DNA of 20,955 nucleotides from Candidatus Omnitrophota bacterium (GTDB lineage Bacteria > Omnitrophota > Gorgyraeia > 2-01-FULL-45-10), in contig JAKLDX010000005.1 in NCBI GenBank assembly GCA_022703295.1, forward strand, positions 1 through 20,955, given 5' to 3'. Shown here in pieces: positions 13,749 through 20,955 of this stretch. Below the pieces are notes generated by a model, which saw only the letters and a program-made list of their open reading frames with translations, did no database searches and was not told the origin of the DNA. Made by a program: the position numbers and the translations under genes. How positions within the stretch are numbered: the first letter of the stretch is position 1; each line of letters opens with the position of its first letter.

Positions 13749-14648
13749 TTAAAATTGCGTTTGTACCTTCAGGACCCATTCCTGGTATCTGGTGGTATTT
13801 TTGCCCCACAACGTCATGCCATACTGAAATTCCAGGTTGAACATCTTATTGCCCTGCCTCAGAACGCTGTCACCGCCGAATACCTGCCAGACGCCGCCTA
13901 TACGCCATATGCCGTAGCTTTCTTTTATGCTGCCTGTTCCGGCATGGCATTTGTAACCGTCTATCTCTGTCTTAACCAAAAACCACGAGACCGGCCAGAA
14001 TCCGCATTCGAAAAAATAAGGTATGTCATTGCAGACGTGGGCGTTTCTCCAGCGATAACCCGTCTCGGCACCGAAGTAGCACGGTATCTTATACTTTATC
14101 GGAAGATCGAATGTTTTGCCTATCAGGACCCTCTGTTCGTAGGCGCTATCGCCATGTCCTATCATCGGCTGATTGGAAAAATCATTTCTTTCACCGTGAT
14201 TCACGCCGTAACCCGGATATATGAAAAATCTTCCCTGCGTGCTCAGGACGACCGGCTTGTCTATAAGACGCCATTTGCCGCCCAGCTTAACGTTAGTTAT
14301 GCCGTGATTCTTCTTAACATAACTTCCCCAGCTCCTGGGCCTGTCATATTCCTTGTAATGGGATTCCTTAGATTCCAGGCCGAATAAAAAATTCAGCCAA
14401 TCGGTGATACCGTACTCCATCTTCTCTTCCATTACGAATTCCCAGCTTCGGAAATTCTTTACATGGTCGCCGCTGGAGGTAAAATCTCCCGATTCGTTGA
14501 AGCTATCTTTCGCCCAGTTCCATTTCAGGTACTGTTCGCCGTATACCTTGTATTTCGGCACTGTCCAAGCGCCGGCAAATGCGTTCTGAATGAAAACTAT
14601 GGATATAAGCATAAAAGATAACGCTATCGATAGCGCTATTTTCCGCAT
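13749..14648 (-). CDS. Predicted outer-membrane beta-barrel protein, function unknown
   Basis: The start at 14648 is chosen over a longer upstream reading because GGAGG lies six bases before it and a clean signal peptide begins there: MRKIALSIALSF, a hydrophobic core, then AFA followed by GAW at about residues 24-29. The mature chain of about 270 residues alternates polar and hydrophobic residues, is rich in Trp, Tyr and Gly, and ends in VLKVQTQF. A terminal phenylalanine is the usual recognition signal for barrel insertion by BAM. I recognise no specific family. Its location just after a sugar-binding lipoprotein hints at a porin for carbohydrates. It has its own strong promoter. Confidence 0.75.
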   Translation of the reverse strand: MRKIALSIALSFMLISIVFIQNAFAGAWTVPKYKVYGEQYLKWNWAKDSFNESGDFTSSGDHVKNFRSWEFVMEEKMEYGITDWLNFLFGLESKESHYKEYDRPRSWGSYVKKNHGITNVKLGGKWRLIDKPVVLSTQGRFFIYPGYGVNHGERNDFSNQPMIGHGDSAYEQRVLIGKTFDLPIKYKIPCYFGAETGYRWRNAHVCNDIPYFFECGFWPVSWFLVKTEIDGYKCHAGTGSIKESYGIWRIGGVWQVFGGDSVLRQGNKMFNLEFQYGMTLWGKNTTRYQEWVLKVQTQF

Positions 14649-14679
14649 TCTTATCCTCCGCTTTTGTATTTTAGATACA

Positions 14680-14708
14680 AGTATACCCATATATTAATAT
14701 TTTGTCAA
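14680..14708 (-). promoter_or_regulatory. Near-consensus sigma-70 promoter for the outer-membrane protein gene
   Basis: On the minus strand TTGACA (14708-14703), a spacer of exactly 17 bases, then TATACT (14685-14680). The -35 is perfect and the -10 matches five of six positions. Transcription would start near 14673, giving a leader of about 25 bases that contains the GGAGG site before the ATG at 14648. It lies 11 bases after the stop of the substrate-binding protein gene. This is the best promoter I found in the window. Confidence 0.8.
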
Positions 14709-14718
14709 AAGATTATAG

Positions 14719-15957
14719 TTATTTCTTCAAAAGGCGTTCCAGCTCGGACCTTGCCGTATCAAGTTCCTTTTGAGGATCCGAATTCTGCAGTATGACTTTC
14801 TGTATAGCCTCATCCACATATTTCGCGCTTGAGTCCCAATTGGCCACCGCGGGAGGCCCTTTTGAGTCGTTCGCCTGCTCCACAAGGACATTCTTGAGCC
14901 TGGTATCCATTTTCAACAGGTCCCAGGTCTTCTTGTTAGGCGGTAAATACGCATCCTGTTTTGCTATAGAGGCCTCGTAAAGCTTCGATTGCACCTCAGG
15001 GGTAAATAAATACTTAATAAACTGCCATGCCTCTTCTTTATGTTTTGACTGGCTGAATATCCCGACTATCCTCCCGCCTATGAAGGCGGTATTCTTACCG
15101 GTAGGCCCTTTAGGAAGAGTGGCGATCTCCCATTTACCCGCTATCTCCGGCGCTAACAACCTCAGGTCATCTATCTTCCAGTTGCCCGATATCGCCAAGG
15201 GAAAATCGCCGGTCCTCATGCCCTGCTCCAGCGGTATCTTGGTCTTTGGCACATTATATTTCCTGTAAAGCTCAGCAAAAAATTTCATTGCCCGGACGGC
15301 CTGAGGCGAATTTACCGTAACCGCCGTATAATCCCGGTTATAATAATCGCCGCCTGCCTGCCACAAGAAAGGCGAATACCCTATCCAGTTCAAAGACCCC
15401 CAATCGAATATCATACCCTTGCCGTTCTTATTCAAATCTATAAGAACTTTTGTCAGCTCATCCCAGTTTTGCGGCGCTTTAGGTATTATGTCGCTCCGGT
15501 AATACAATATATACTCGGTCATATCGAAAGGTATCCCGTATGCCTTACCGTTATATTCTATCGAATTCCACAACCCGGCGAATACCTCTTCCTTTATGGA
15601 AGCCACGTCCGATGCGTATTCTTTTTTTAAATCTATCATAGCGCCGAGGCTGCCGAATTCGGCGCCCCAGGTAAGCCCCATCGTCCCTATATCCGGCGCG
15701 ACACCGCCGGCTATAGAAGTGAGATATTTGGAATGCGCATCGCCCCAGGAGATGGCATCGCATTTCACATTTATCCCGGTCTTTTTGTAAAAATCTTTGG
15801 CAAGCTCCCTTATCGTCAGCGCCTGGCCCTCGGAACCTATAAGCCACATGACTATTCCGGCGTTCTTGCCGCCGGCATCCCTTTTCCCGGCTCCGCTATC
15901 CCCGCATCCGGAAAAGAATAAACAGCAAATAATAAACAACACTAATATCTTTTTCAT
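14719..15957 (-). CDS. ABC transporter sugar substrate-binding lipoprotein (family 1 solute-binding)
   Basis: Membrane-anchored receptor that would capture a sugar or oligosaccharide for an ABC importer. The reading frame extends 35 codons upstream to 16062, but the ATG at 15957 is preferred: it opens a lipoprotein signal MKKILVLFIICCLFFSGC with the lipobox cysteine at position 18, and AGGAA lies upstream. The mature protein has the MalE-type layout (VMWLIGSEGQ, then FYKKTGINVKCDAISWGDAHSK, APDIGTMG, later EEAWQFIKYLFTPEVQ). The longer start would overlap the ROK gene by 49 bases. No permease or ATPase is in the window, so partners lie elsewhere or the receptor is an orphan. Confidence 0.9.
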   Translation of the reverse strand: MKKILVLFIICCLFFSGCGDSGAGKRDAGGKNAGIVMWLIGSEGQALTIRELAKDFYKKTGINVKCDAISWGDAHSKYLTSIAGGVAPDIGTMGLTWGAEFGSLGAMIDLKKEYASDVASIKEEVFAGLWNSIEYNGKAYGIPFDMTEYILYYRSDIIPKAPQNWDELTKVLIDLNKNGKGMIFDWGSLNWIGYSPFLWQAGGDYYNRDYTAVTVNSPQAVRAMKFFAELYRKYNVPKTKIPLEQGMRTGDFPLAISGNWKIDDLRLLAPEIAGKWEIATLPKGPTGKNTAFIGGRIVGIFSQSKHKEEAWQFIKYLFTPEVQSKLYEASIAKQDAYLPPNKKTWDLLKMDTRLKNVLVEQANDSKGPPAVANWDSSAKYVDEAIQKVILQNSDPQKELDTARSELERLLKK

Positions 15958-16013
15958 CTTTTTTCCTATACCCCTCGTCTCAACGCCTACACCCCTTGTC
16001 CGACTACCTGACT

Positions 16014-17273
16014 TTATATCTTCGCGAAAATTTGCTGCATGACAAGCGCGGCCGCTCCGCACGCTATAGAATCCTCGCTAAGACTTGTAGGGACTATGCG
16101 CGCTATCTTAAGTGACTCTTCATAGGCCCATTTCCTTACGCTGTTTCTTACGGAGTCCAGGAAGACGTCCCCGCACTTCTCTATCCCCCTGCCGATAACA
16201 ACCGCGTCGGGATTGAACAAGTTCACCAGAAAAGCTATTTTTGCGCCGAGATAATCCCCCGCTTCAATAAGAAGGTCTGACGCAAGCTTATCGCCCACCT
16301 TGCTTGCCTCTATGACCGATGTCATGGTTATCCTGTCCGCCTTACCGTCTGCAAAATCGAGAATTTTTGATTTGACCGCGCCATTTTTGCTCAAATAAGC
16401 CTTTGCCTTCGCGGAGATGCCCAGGTCTATGCCTCTTGACCGGAAGCCGCACCCGTAATCATATTTGGCCCAGCAGTTCGGGTCCGATAAATTCGGCGCC
16501 GGAGGATTGATATTCAGTTCTCCCGCGCTCTTCGACGCGCCATAATAAAGCTCCCCGTTCAATATAAGGCCGCAGCTTGAATCGGAACACATATATATTA
16601 TGTTCTCGGCATCGGTGCTCAATCCCAACCCCATCCATTTCTCTCCCAGGGCTCCCGCGGTGGCATCGTGTTCAACCAGAGTATGTATATCAAAATCTCT
16701 TTCTAACATTGATTGCAGGGTGGTATAACTGAACATCGTACCTTTTTCAACCGCATACCTGACCGTCCCTTTATACCTGTCCAGGACGCCCCATATACCT
16801 ATGCCCAACCCCCTGATCTTTTCTTTCGGCACTTTAGATTTTGCGATTATATCGCGGACTATCCCTACTATCCTTTCTACGAATTTCTCCTGCGGCTCCT
16901 CTTCCTTCTTCACCTTTACCTTAACTACGGTCCTGCCGTAGCTATCGACCATTACGCCCACTATGCAAGTATCGTCGGTTATATGAGGAGACCCCAGGTC
17001 TATGCCTATGTAGTACCCGTATTTGGCGTTGAGCTCTAAAAGTTCCGGCCGCCGGCCGCCGGTAGACACGTCAAACCCCTTCTCCAGCACAAGGCCTTTA
17101 TTGACGTAATCGTCTATGTAGTTGGAAATCGTGACTATGTTAAGGTGCGTGATCTTGGATATCTCGGCGCGGGAAACCTCCCTATTCCTTCTTATGATAT
17201 CGAGTATGGCTAGATTCCTGCGCTCCTTTTCGGTAAAGCGTTCGTTCCTTAACGCGCCTTCACGTAAAGCCAT
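16014..17273 (-). CDS. ROK-family transcriptional regulator (NagC/XylR type)
   Basis: A 419-residue protein with an N-terminal winged helix (about residues 15-66, VSRAEISKITHLNIVTISNYI as the helix-turn-helix) and a C-terminal ROK sugar-kinase fold (YIGIDLG at 88-94, GIGIWGVLD, EHDATAGALGE with D203 in the kinase catalytic position). The usual ROK zinc site is altered: the AGEIGH histidine is replaced (AGELN at 250-254), and instead of CxCGxxGC only C267 and C275 are seen. It likely senses a sugar and controls the neighbouring GH94, transporter or both. GGGGTG precedes the ATG. The gene ends 56 bases before the solute-binding protein start. Confidence 0.9.
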   Translation of the reverse strand: MALREGALRNERFTEKERRNLAILDIIRRNREVSRAEISKITHLNIVTISNYIDDYVNKGLVLEKGFDVSTGGRRPELLELNAKYGYYIGIDLGSPHITDDTCIVGVMVDSYGRTVVKVKVKKEEEPQEKFVERIVGIVRDIIAKSKVPKEKIRGLGIGIWGVLDRYKGTVRYAVEKGTMFSYTTLQSMLERDFDIHTLVEHDATAGALGEKWMGLGLSTDAENIIYMCSDSSCGLILNGELYYGASKSAGELNINPPAPNLSDPNCWAKYDYGCGFRSRGIDLGISAKAKAYLSKNGAVKSKILDFADGKADRITMTSVIEASKVGDKLASDLLIEAGDYLGAKIAFLVNLFNPDAVVIGRGIEKCGDVFLDSVRNSVRKWAYEESLKIARIVPTSLSEDSIACGAAALVMQQIFAKI

Positions 17274-17300
17274 AGTCCACCCCTTTTAGTTTGGCACAGC

Positions 17301-18440
17301 CTACCAGCTCGATTCCAGGTATATTACGCCGAATGTCTTGCCGCCCTTGAATCCGCCCTTCATAAGCGCCCAGTTAGAGACATATCTTACCCAGCACCGC
17401 GTCAATATTTTGCTGCGGGGAGTCAGCTTGAACATCGGCTTGAAATATCTGAATTTGAAGAAAACACTCAGCGCTAACCATACGAACAGCCACGGCGTCA
17501 GATTGTGCGTAACTATGGTCTGTATCAGGTTTATCACGAATGCCAGCCCGAATAGATGCATGAAATGGTAATCGCCTATGTATATGATGCCCCTGATCGG
17601 AAAAGGGATCACGAACGTAATATATTTAGGCGTGTATTGAAATTGTATCTCTATGACTTTTTTGGCGTGTTTCAGTACCGCGAGCGGATGGCCGAAACCG
17701 TATCCGAAAAGCTGCTTGCAGTAAGCCTGCAGCGTCACACGGTGCATGTGATCGACTATGGCTGACGGCATATAATAAAGCTTGAAGCCTTTCTTGAGTA
17801 TGCGTAAACTAAAGTCCACGTCCTCGCTCGTTATCTCATGCCAGAATTCTCTGCCGATCGCGTCGGCCGCCTTCTTGCTGACAGCCGCATTAGCGGTCGC
17901 GAAAAACGGGCTGTGAATGTTGCCGTTGACTTCGTGCGGCAGGTCTTTTTCTATTGTCGGATAATACCCCTCCTTGGTCATCAGGCATCTGCCGGCAACC
18001 ATGAGGAACTTCGTCTGCTCGCAATAAGCTTCGACGTCGTTATTCGGGTCTGTCCTGAGCGTGTGTATCTCTCCGCCGACCATGCCTATCGAGGAGTCTC
18101 TCATGAAAGGCTCAAGCATCTTTTTCGCCCAGTCTTTTCTCGGCGCGCAGTCGCCGTCCGTGAACAGTATGTAATCCCCCTTCGCCATTTTAAGGGCGGC
18201 GTTCCTCGCCTCACCCGGAGATTTCGAATTCGGGACTATAACCAGTTTTATAAGTTCGTATTTTTTCTGCCACTCCCTTATGATATCAACTGTCTTGTCC
18301 GTTGAACCGCCGTCCCCGAAAACTATCTCCATCTTGTCTTTCGGATAATCTATGTCTATCAGGTACCTCAAATTCGTCTCAAGTGTCCTCTCGACATTCC
18401 TTATAGGATTGATGATTGATATGAATGGTAAGTCTGCCAT
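17301..18440 (-). CDS. Family 2 glycosyltransferase with C-terminal hydrophobic segments
   Basis: GT-A fold transferase that uses a nucleotide sugar to extend a glycan, probably at the inner face of the membrane. The 379 residues show the N-terminal PFISIINPIRN strand, FGDGGSTDKT (41-50), the DxD-type metal motif in LFTDGDC (92-98) and the catalytic ED in ITSEDVDF (203-210). A hydrophobic C-terminal region (about 275-330) suggests membrane association, but the strong multi-pass core of a synthase is missing. AAAGGAG precedes the start. The first 40 bases overlap the end of the GH94 gene. The acceptor is unknown. Confidence 0.9.
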   Translation of the reverse strand: MADLPFISIINPIRNVERTLETNLRYLIDIDYPKDKMEIVFGDGGSTDKTVDIIREWQKKYELIKLVIVPNSKSPGEARNAALKMAKGDYILFTDGDCAPRKDWAKKMLEPFMRDSSIGMVGGEIHTLRTDPNNDVEAYCEQTKFLMVAGRCLMTKEGYYPTIEKDLPHEVNGNIHSPFFATANAAVSKKAADAIGREFWHEITSEDVDFSLRILKKGFKLYYMPSAIVDHMHRVTLQAYCKQLFGYGFGHPLAVLKHAKKVIEIQFQYTPKYITFVIPFPIRGIIYIGDYHFMHLFGLAFVINLIQTIVTHNLTPWLFVWLALSVFFKFRYFKPMFKLTPRSKILTRCWVRYVSNWALMKGGFKGGKTFGVIYLESSW

Positions 18441-20836
18441 TGCTGTTGCTGCTCCTTTCTGTTTAAATCCATAACTACTTCGACCTTGTGGACTCTCTTA
18501 TCCTTAAAAACGGGAACCACATTCCCCTCCACTTCAAGCCCGTCCACTACAATAGACTTGACGCCCTTATTTACACCCCTGGGATTGGTTACGCTTATTT
18601 CGTAAGTCGCTCCCCTGAACACCCTTTTGACCGTAAATGATTTCCAACTCTTCGGAATGCACGGATCTATCACCAGCCCGTTATAATCGGCCCGCACACC
18701 CAGAATATACTCCGCGATCGCGACGAAGTTCCATGCGGCGCTGCCCGTAAGCCATGAATTTCTAGCGCGGCCGAAATTCGCGTTATGCTTACCTGTTATG
18801 AACTGAGAATAAATATATCCTTCGGTAAGATGGATATCCGCCATTTTATTTTTTGTCGGGGGAAGGATTGCTTTGTAATATTTAAAAGCTATATCGCCCC
18901 GCCCCAGGATAGCCTCGGCTATCATCGCCCACGGGTTCGCGTGGCAGAATATGCCGCCGTTCTCTTTCAACCCGGGCGCGAACGTCGTAACCGCGCCCAG
19001 TTTCTCGTCGTATTCCGTATATGGCGGATCTATCAGCATTATGCCGTACTTAGTATCGAGATGTTTCTTCACCATGTCCATGCACATCGTTGCCTTATCG
19101 GTCCCGGCTACGCCGCTCATTATGGACCAGGCCTGCGGCAGTAGATCTATATTGCCGCCCTCTTTGGATTTGGCTGAGCCCACAGCTTCTCCGTATTTAT
19201 CTATGCCTCTTATGAACCATTTTCCGTCCCATGCCTTTTTATTGAAATTATCCTTTATGCCCGCGGCTATCTCCTTATATTTTTCGTAATCTTCCGTCCT
19301 GTCCGTGAACCGGGCCATCGTCAGAAATTCCCGCATCTCCATGTAAAGAAACAGCGGCACCCAGGCCGATTCCGCCACTTCATTGTCGGCCCCGAGATTA
19401 AGGCAGTCGTTCCAATCGGCAAAACGCATCTTTATGAACCCCTGCGCGCCTTTTTCGCTCAGGACGAAATCTATCGCCTTCTTCATGTGGTCGTATACGG
19501 AAGCGGCCTCTCCGTCAATGAATTTCACTTTCTCATCCAGAAAGGCCATATCTCCGGTTTCTTTTATATACGCGGCCGTCGCCATTATGAGCCACAGGGG
19601 GTCGTCCGAATAGCCGCCTTTTTCCCCGGTTTTCGTAAGCGGAAAAAATTTATGATACGAGGAACCGTTCCTGAACTGATTTTGCGCCAGCTCCTTTATT
19701 CTAGCCTTCACCCTGTCCGGTATCACATGCACGACGCCCAGGGTATCCTGGTTTGAATCGCGGAATCCCATCCCCCTGCCTATCCCGGACTCATAATAAG
19801 AAGCGAACCTGGCCCAGTTGAATGTCGTCCGGCACTGGTACTGGTTCCATATATTGACCATTGAATTGACGTCCGTATCCGGCGTATTTGCCTGGTATCG
19901 GCCTAGATAGTCAGCCCAATAACATTTAAGGTCTTCCAGTTTTTTATAGACCGCTTTCTCGTCAAGGTACTTTTTATAAATATCTCCGGCCTCTTCCTTG
20001 GTCTCGGCAGCGCCAAGGATGAATATAATGTCTTTTTCCTCTCCGGCCTTAAGAGAAATGTTCAGCGAGACGCTCGCTATCGGGTTGCCGCCTGAGCCTA
20101 CGGAATTGAATGACTTTCCTTTTTCCACCGCAATGGGGTTGGACTCCGAATGATATTGCCCCAGAAAAGTCTCCCTGTCGCAATCGTATCCGGATATCTT
20201 TTTATTAGAGCCGAAATAGGCCAGGCCAAAGCGTCCCGATTTGGGGGCATAGCCTGTCTGGTGGAATATCAGGTTGCCTTCGTTTACAGCGCTCGCTATA
20301 TTCAGCGTATACTGGAAATCGGTCATGTCCATTTCGGCATGCCACAGGCAGAATTCAAGATAGGTGAATAACTTTAAACTTCTCGCTTTTTTGGTATCGT
20401 TTCTTACCTTCAGCGCCCATAACTCAAGGTTCTCGCCGAGCGGGACAAAATAGGTGGTTTGGGTAGATATGCCGCTGTATTTAGACTTTATAATTGTATA
20501 TCCAAGCCCGTGACGGCACTCGTAATTATAACTTTGAATTTTGAGCTTTGAGTTTTGAGTTTTCAACACCGGCTGCCACGTCGCAGACCAGTAATCCCCG
20601 GAAGCCTGATCACGAAGGTATATATACCGGCCGGGTCTGTCAACCGGTACATTATTATACCTGTATCTTGTAATTCTTCTGTCTTTCGGATCACGATGAA
20701 AACTGTAACCACCCGCCGTATTGGATATAAGCGCGCAGTATTCGTCGCACCCCAGATAATTTATCCACGGCGTAGGCGTGTCGGGCCTGGTTATAACGAA
20801 CTCTCTATGTTTATCGTCAAAATATCCGTATTTCAT
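18401..20836 (-). CDS. GH94 phosphorylase, probably cellobiose phosphorylase
   Basis: Cleaves a beta-linked glucose disaccharide with phosphate, giving glucose 1-phosphate and glucose, and so saves ATP. The 811 residues begin MKYGYFDDKHREFVITRPDT and continue with PWINYLG, ISNTAGGYSFHRD, RITRYRYNN and YECRHGLGYT, very close to my recollection of clostridial cellobiose phosphorylase. Substrate-binding GRGMGFRDSNQD lies at 353-364 and the general-acid block ADWND at 473-477. Residues about 91-103 (LKTQNSKLKIQSY) are an in-frame heptamer repeat between WQPV and YECRHG. The C-terminal 19 or so residues, with QQQQ, overlap the next gene. No Shine-Dalgarno is clear before the ATG. Another GH94 specificity such as laminaribiose is possible. 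Confidence 0.93.
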   Translation of the reverse strand: MKYGYFDDKHREFVITRPDTPTPWINYLGCDEYCALISNTAGGYSFHRDPKDRRITRYRYNNVPVDRPGRYIYLRDQASGDYWSATWQPVLKTQNSKLKIQSYNYECRHGLGYTIIKSKYSGISTQTTYFVPLGENLELWALKVRNDTKKARSLKLFTYLEFCLWHAEMDMTDFQYTLNIASAVNEGNLIFHQTGYAPKSGRFGLAYFGSNKKISGYDCDRETFLGQYHSESNPIAVEKGKSFNSVGSGGNPIASVSLNISLKAGEEKDIIFILGAAETKEEAGDIYKKYLDEKAVYKKLEDLKCYWADYLGRYQANTPDTDVNSMVNIWNQYQCRTTFNWARFASYYESGIGRGMGFRDSNQDTLGVVHVIPDRVKARIKELAQNQFRNGSSYHKFFPLTKTGEKGGYSDDPLWLIMATAAYIKETGDMAFLDEKVKFIDGEAASVYDHMKKAIDFVLSEKGAQGFIKMRFADWNDCLNLGADNEVAESAWVPLFLYMEMREFLTMARFTDRTEDYEKYKEIAAGIKDNFNKKAWDGKWFIRGIDKYGEAVGSAKSKEGGNIDLLPQAWSIMSGVAGTDKATMCMDMVKKHLDTKYGIMLIDPPYTEYDEKLGAVTTFAPGLKENGGIFCHANPWAMIAEAILGRGDIAFKYYKAILPPTKNKMADIHLTEGYIYSQFITGKHNANFGRARNSWLTGSAAWNFVAIAEYILGVRADYNGLVIDPCIPKSWKSFTVKRVFRGATYEISVTNPRGVNKGVKSIVVDGLEVEGNVVPVFKDKRVHKVEVVMDLNRKEQQQQWQTYHSYQSSIL
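20532..20566. repeat. Heptamer array inside the GH94 gene
   Basis: Five 7-bp units in constant phase: CTTTGAA, TTTTGAG, CTTTGAG, TTTTGAG, TTTTCAA. On the coding strand this reads CTCAAAA-type, the same unit as in the spacer array at 5230-5284. It is translated as part of GH94 (NSKLKIQS region) without disturbing the frame. Confidence 0.85.
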
Positions 20837-20955
20837 AGTCAGGTCAGTCTTGGAGTTTTATTCATCATTCAGTCCCGGAGGTACCGGAGTGTTTTGGCTG
20901 TGATTCTCTGTTTGTCAGTCTTTAAGTTTATCCCACCAGCTGAATTTCAGGATGA
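20837..20955. other. Spacer upstream of the GH94 gene
   Basis: No convincing promoter, ribosome site or RNA gene is seen. On the minus strand the first bases could be the last dozen codons of an upstream gene (ILKFSWWDKLKD, stop at 20917-20915), which is too short to identify. The stretch also holds a short direct repeat CCGGAG-GTA-CCGGAG near 20875-20889 and two copies of GTCAGTCTT (about 20846 and 20914). Confidence 0.35.

Noticed and set aside
13500..14387. Long plus-strand open reading frame of 295 codons opposite the outer-membrane protein and small protein genes
   Set aside because: It spans two minus-strand genes with signal peptide, ribosome sites and motifs, and its own translation shows no recognisable domain; it is an antisense shadow.
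13749..14690. Longer start for the outer-membrane protein at 14690
   Set aside because: That ATG lies within the promoter spacer and upstream of the predicted transcript start; GGAGG and the signal peptide support 14648.
14719..16062. Longer start for the sugar-binding protein at 16062
   Set aside because: It adds 35 residues before a perfect lipoprotein signal peptide and overlaps the ROK gene; the ATG at 15957 is the better start.
20837..20955. Promoter or riboswitch for the GH94 operon
   Set aside because: No hexamers at proper spacing and no recognisable aptamer were found in the short stretch available.

Overview
The window comes from a diderm, strictly anaerobic bacterium with a fermentative, H2-active lifestyle. 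The evidence is an Ech/CooH-type [NiFe] hydrogenase with its Hyp maturation proteins, many low-potential Fe-S proteins, a lipoprotein signal peptide, and a beta-barrel protein ending in the aromatic residue typical of outer-membrane proteins. Gene content, frequent ATA isoleucine codons and spacers full of small repeats resemble uncultured lineages such as Omnitrophota or Elusimicrobiota. That placement is inference; no rRNA or other phylogenetic marker is present. Every confident gene is on the minus strand, so the biological order runs from high to low coordinates.

Region 1 (20955 to about 13749, carbohydrate block): a possible tail of an upstream gene, a GH94 cellobiose phosphorylase, a family 2 glycosyltransferase, a ROK repressor/kinase-like regulator, a sugar ABC transporter substrate-binding lipoprotein without permeases in view, and an outer-membrane beta-barrel protein with its own near-consensus sigma-70 promoter. 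Region 2 (13738 to 9958): a 90-residue protein with two GspE/MshE-N-like motifs, an HtpX protease carrying an EF-hand-like loop, a core-MetE-like zinc methyltransferase, and an agmatinase/pyruvoyl arginine decarboxylase pair that would make putrescine from arginine.

Region 3 (9736 to 1, hydrogenase block): a HypF that has only its C-terminal carbamoyltransferase half, then HypC, HypD, HypE, a UPF0280 (COG2122) protein, a NIL-domain ferredoxin, HydB-like and HydG-like (beta/gamma diaphorase) subunits, a CooF/HycB-like 16-cysteine ferredoxin, and the membrane hydrogenase core (NuoH-, NuoB-, NuoC- and NuoD-like). The large subunit is cut by the window edge after 114 residues but already shows the RxCGxC nickel-ligand motif. 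The main biological point is that a group 3b-type NAD(P)H diaphorase arm is genetically joined to a group 4 membrane hydrogenase core. Such an enzyme could couple NAD(P)H and ferredoxin pools to H2 at a membrane.

Several gene junctions in region 3 hold repeats. Three spacers are bounded by inverted copies of an AAATTTTTTCG-type end and are packed with hairpins, which suggests a small MITE- or REP-like family. Two others hold tandem 7-bp arrays. The heptamer CTCAAAA of one array also occurs in frame inside the GH94 gene. No spacer without a gene exceeds 300 bp, and I see no tRNA, rRNA, CRISPR array, insertion sequence with transposase, or riboswitch.
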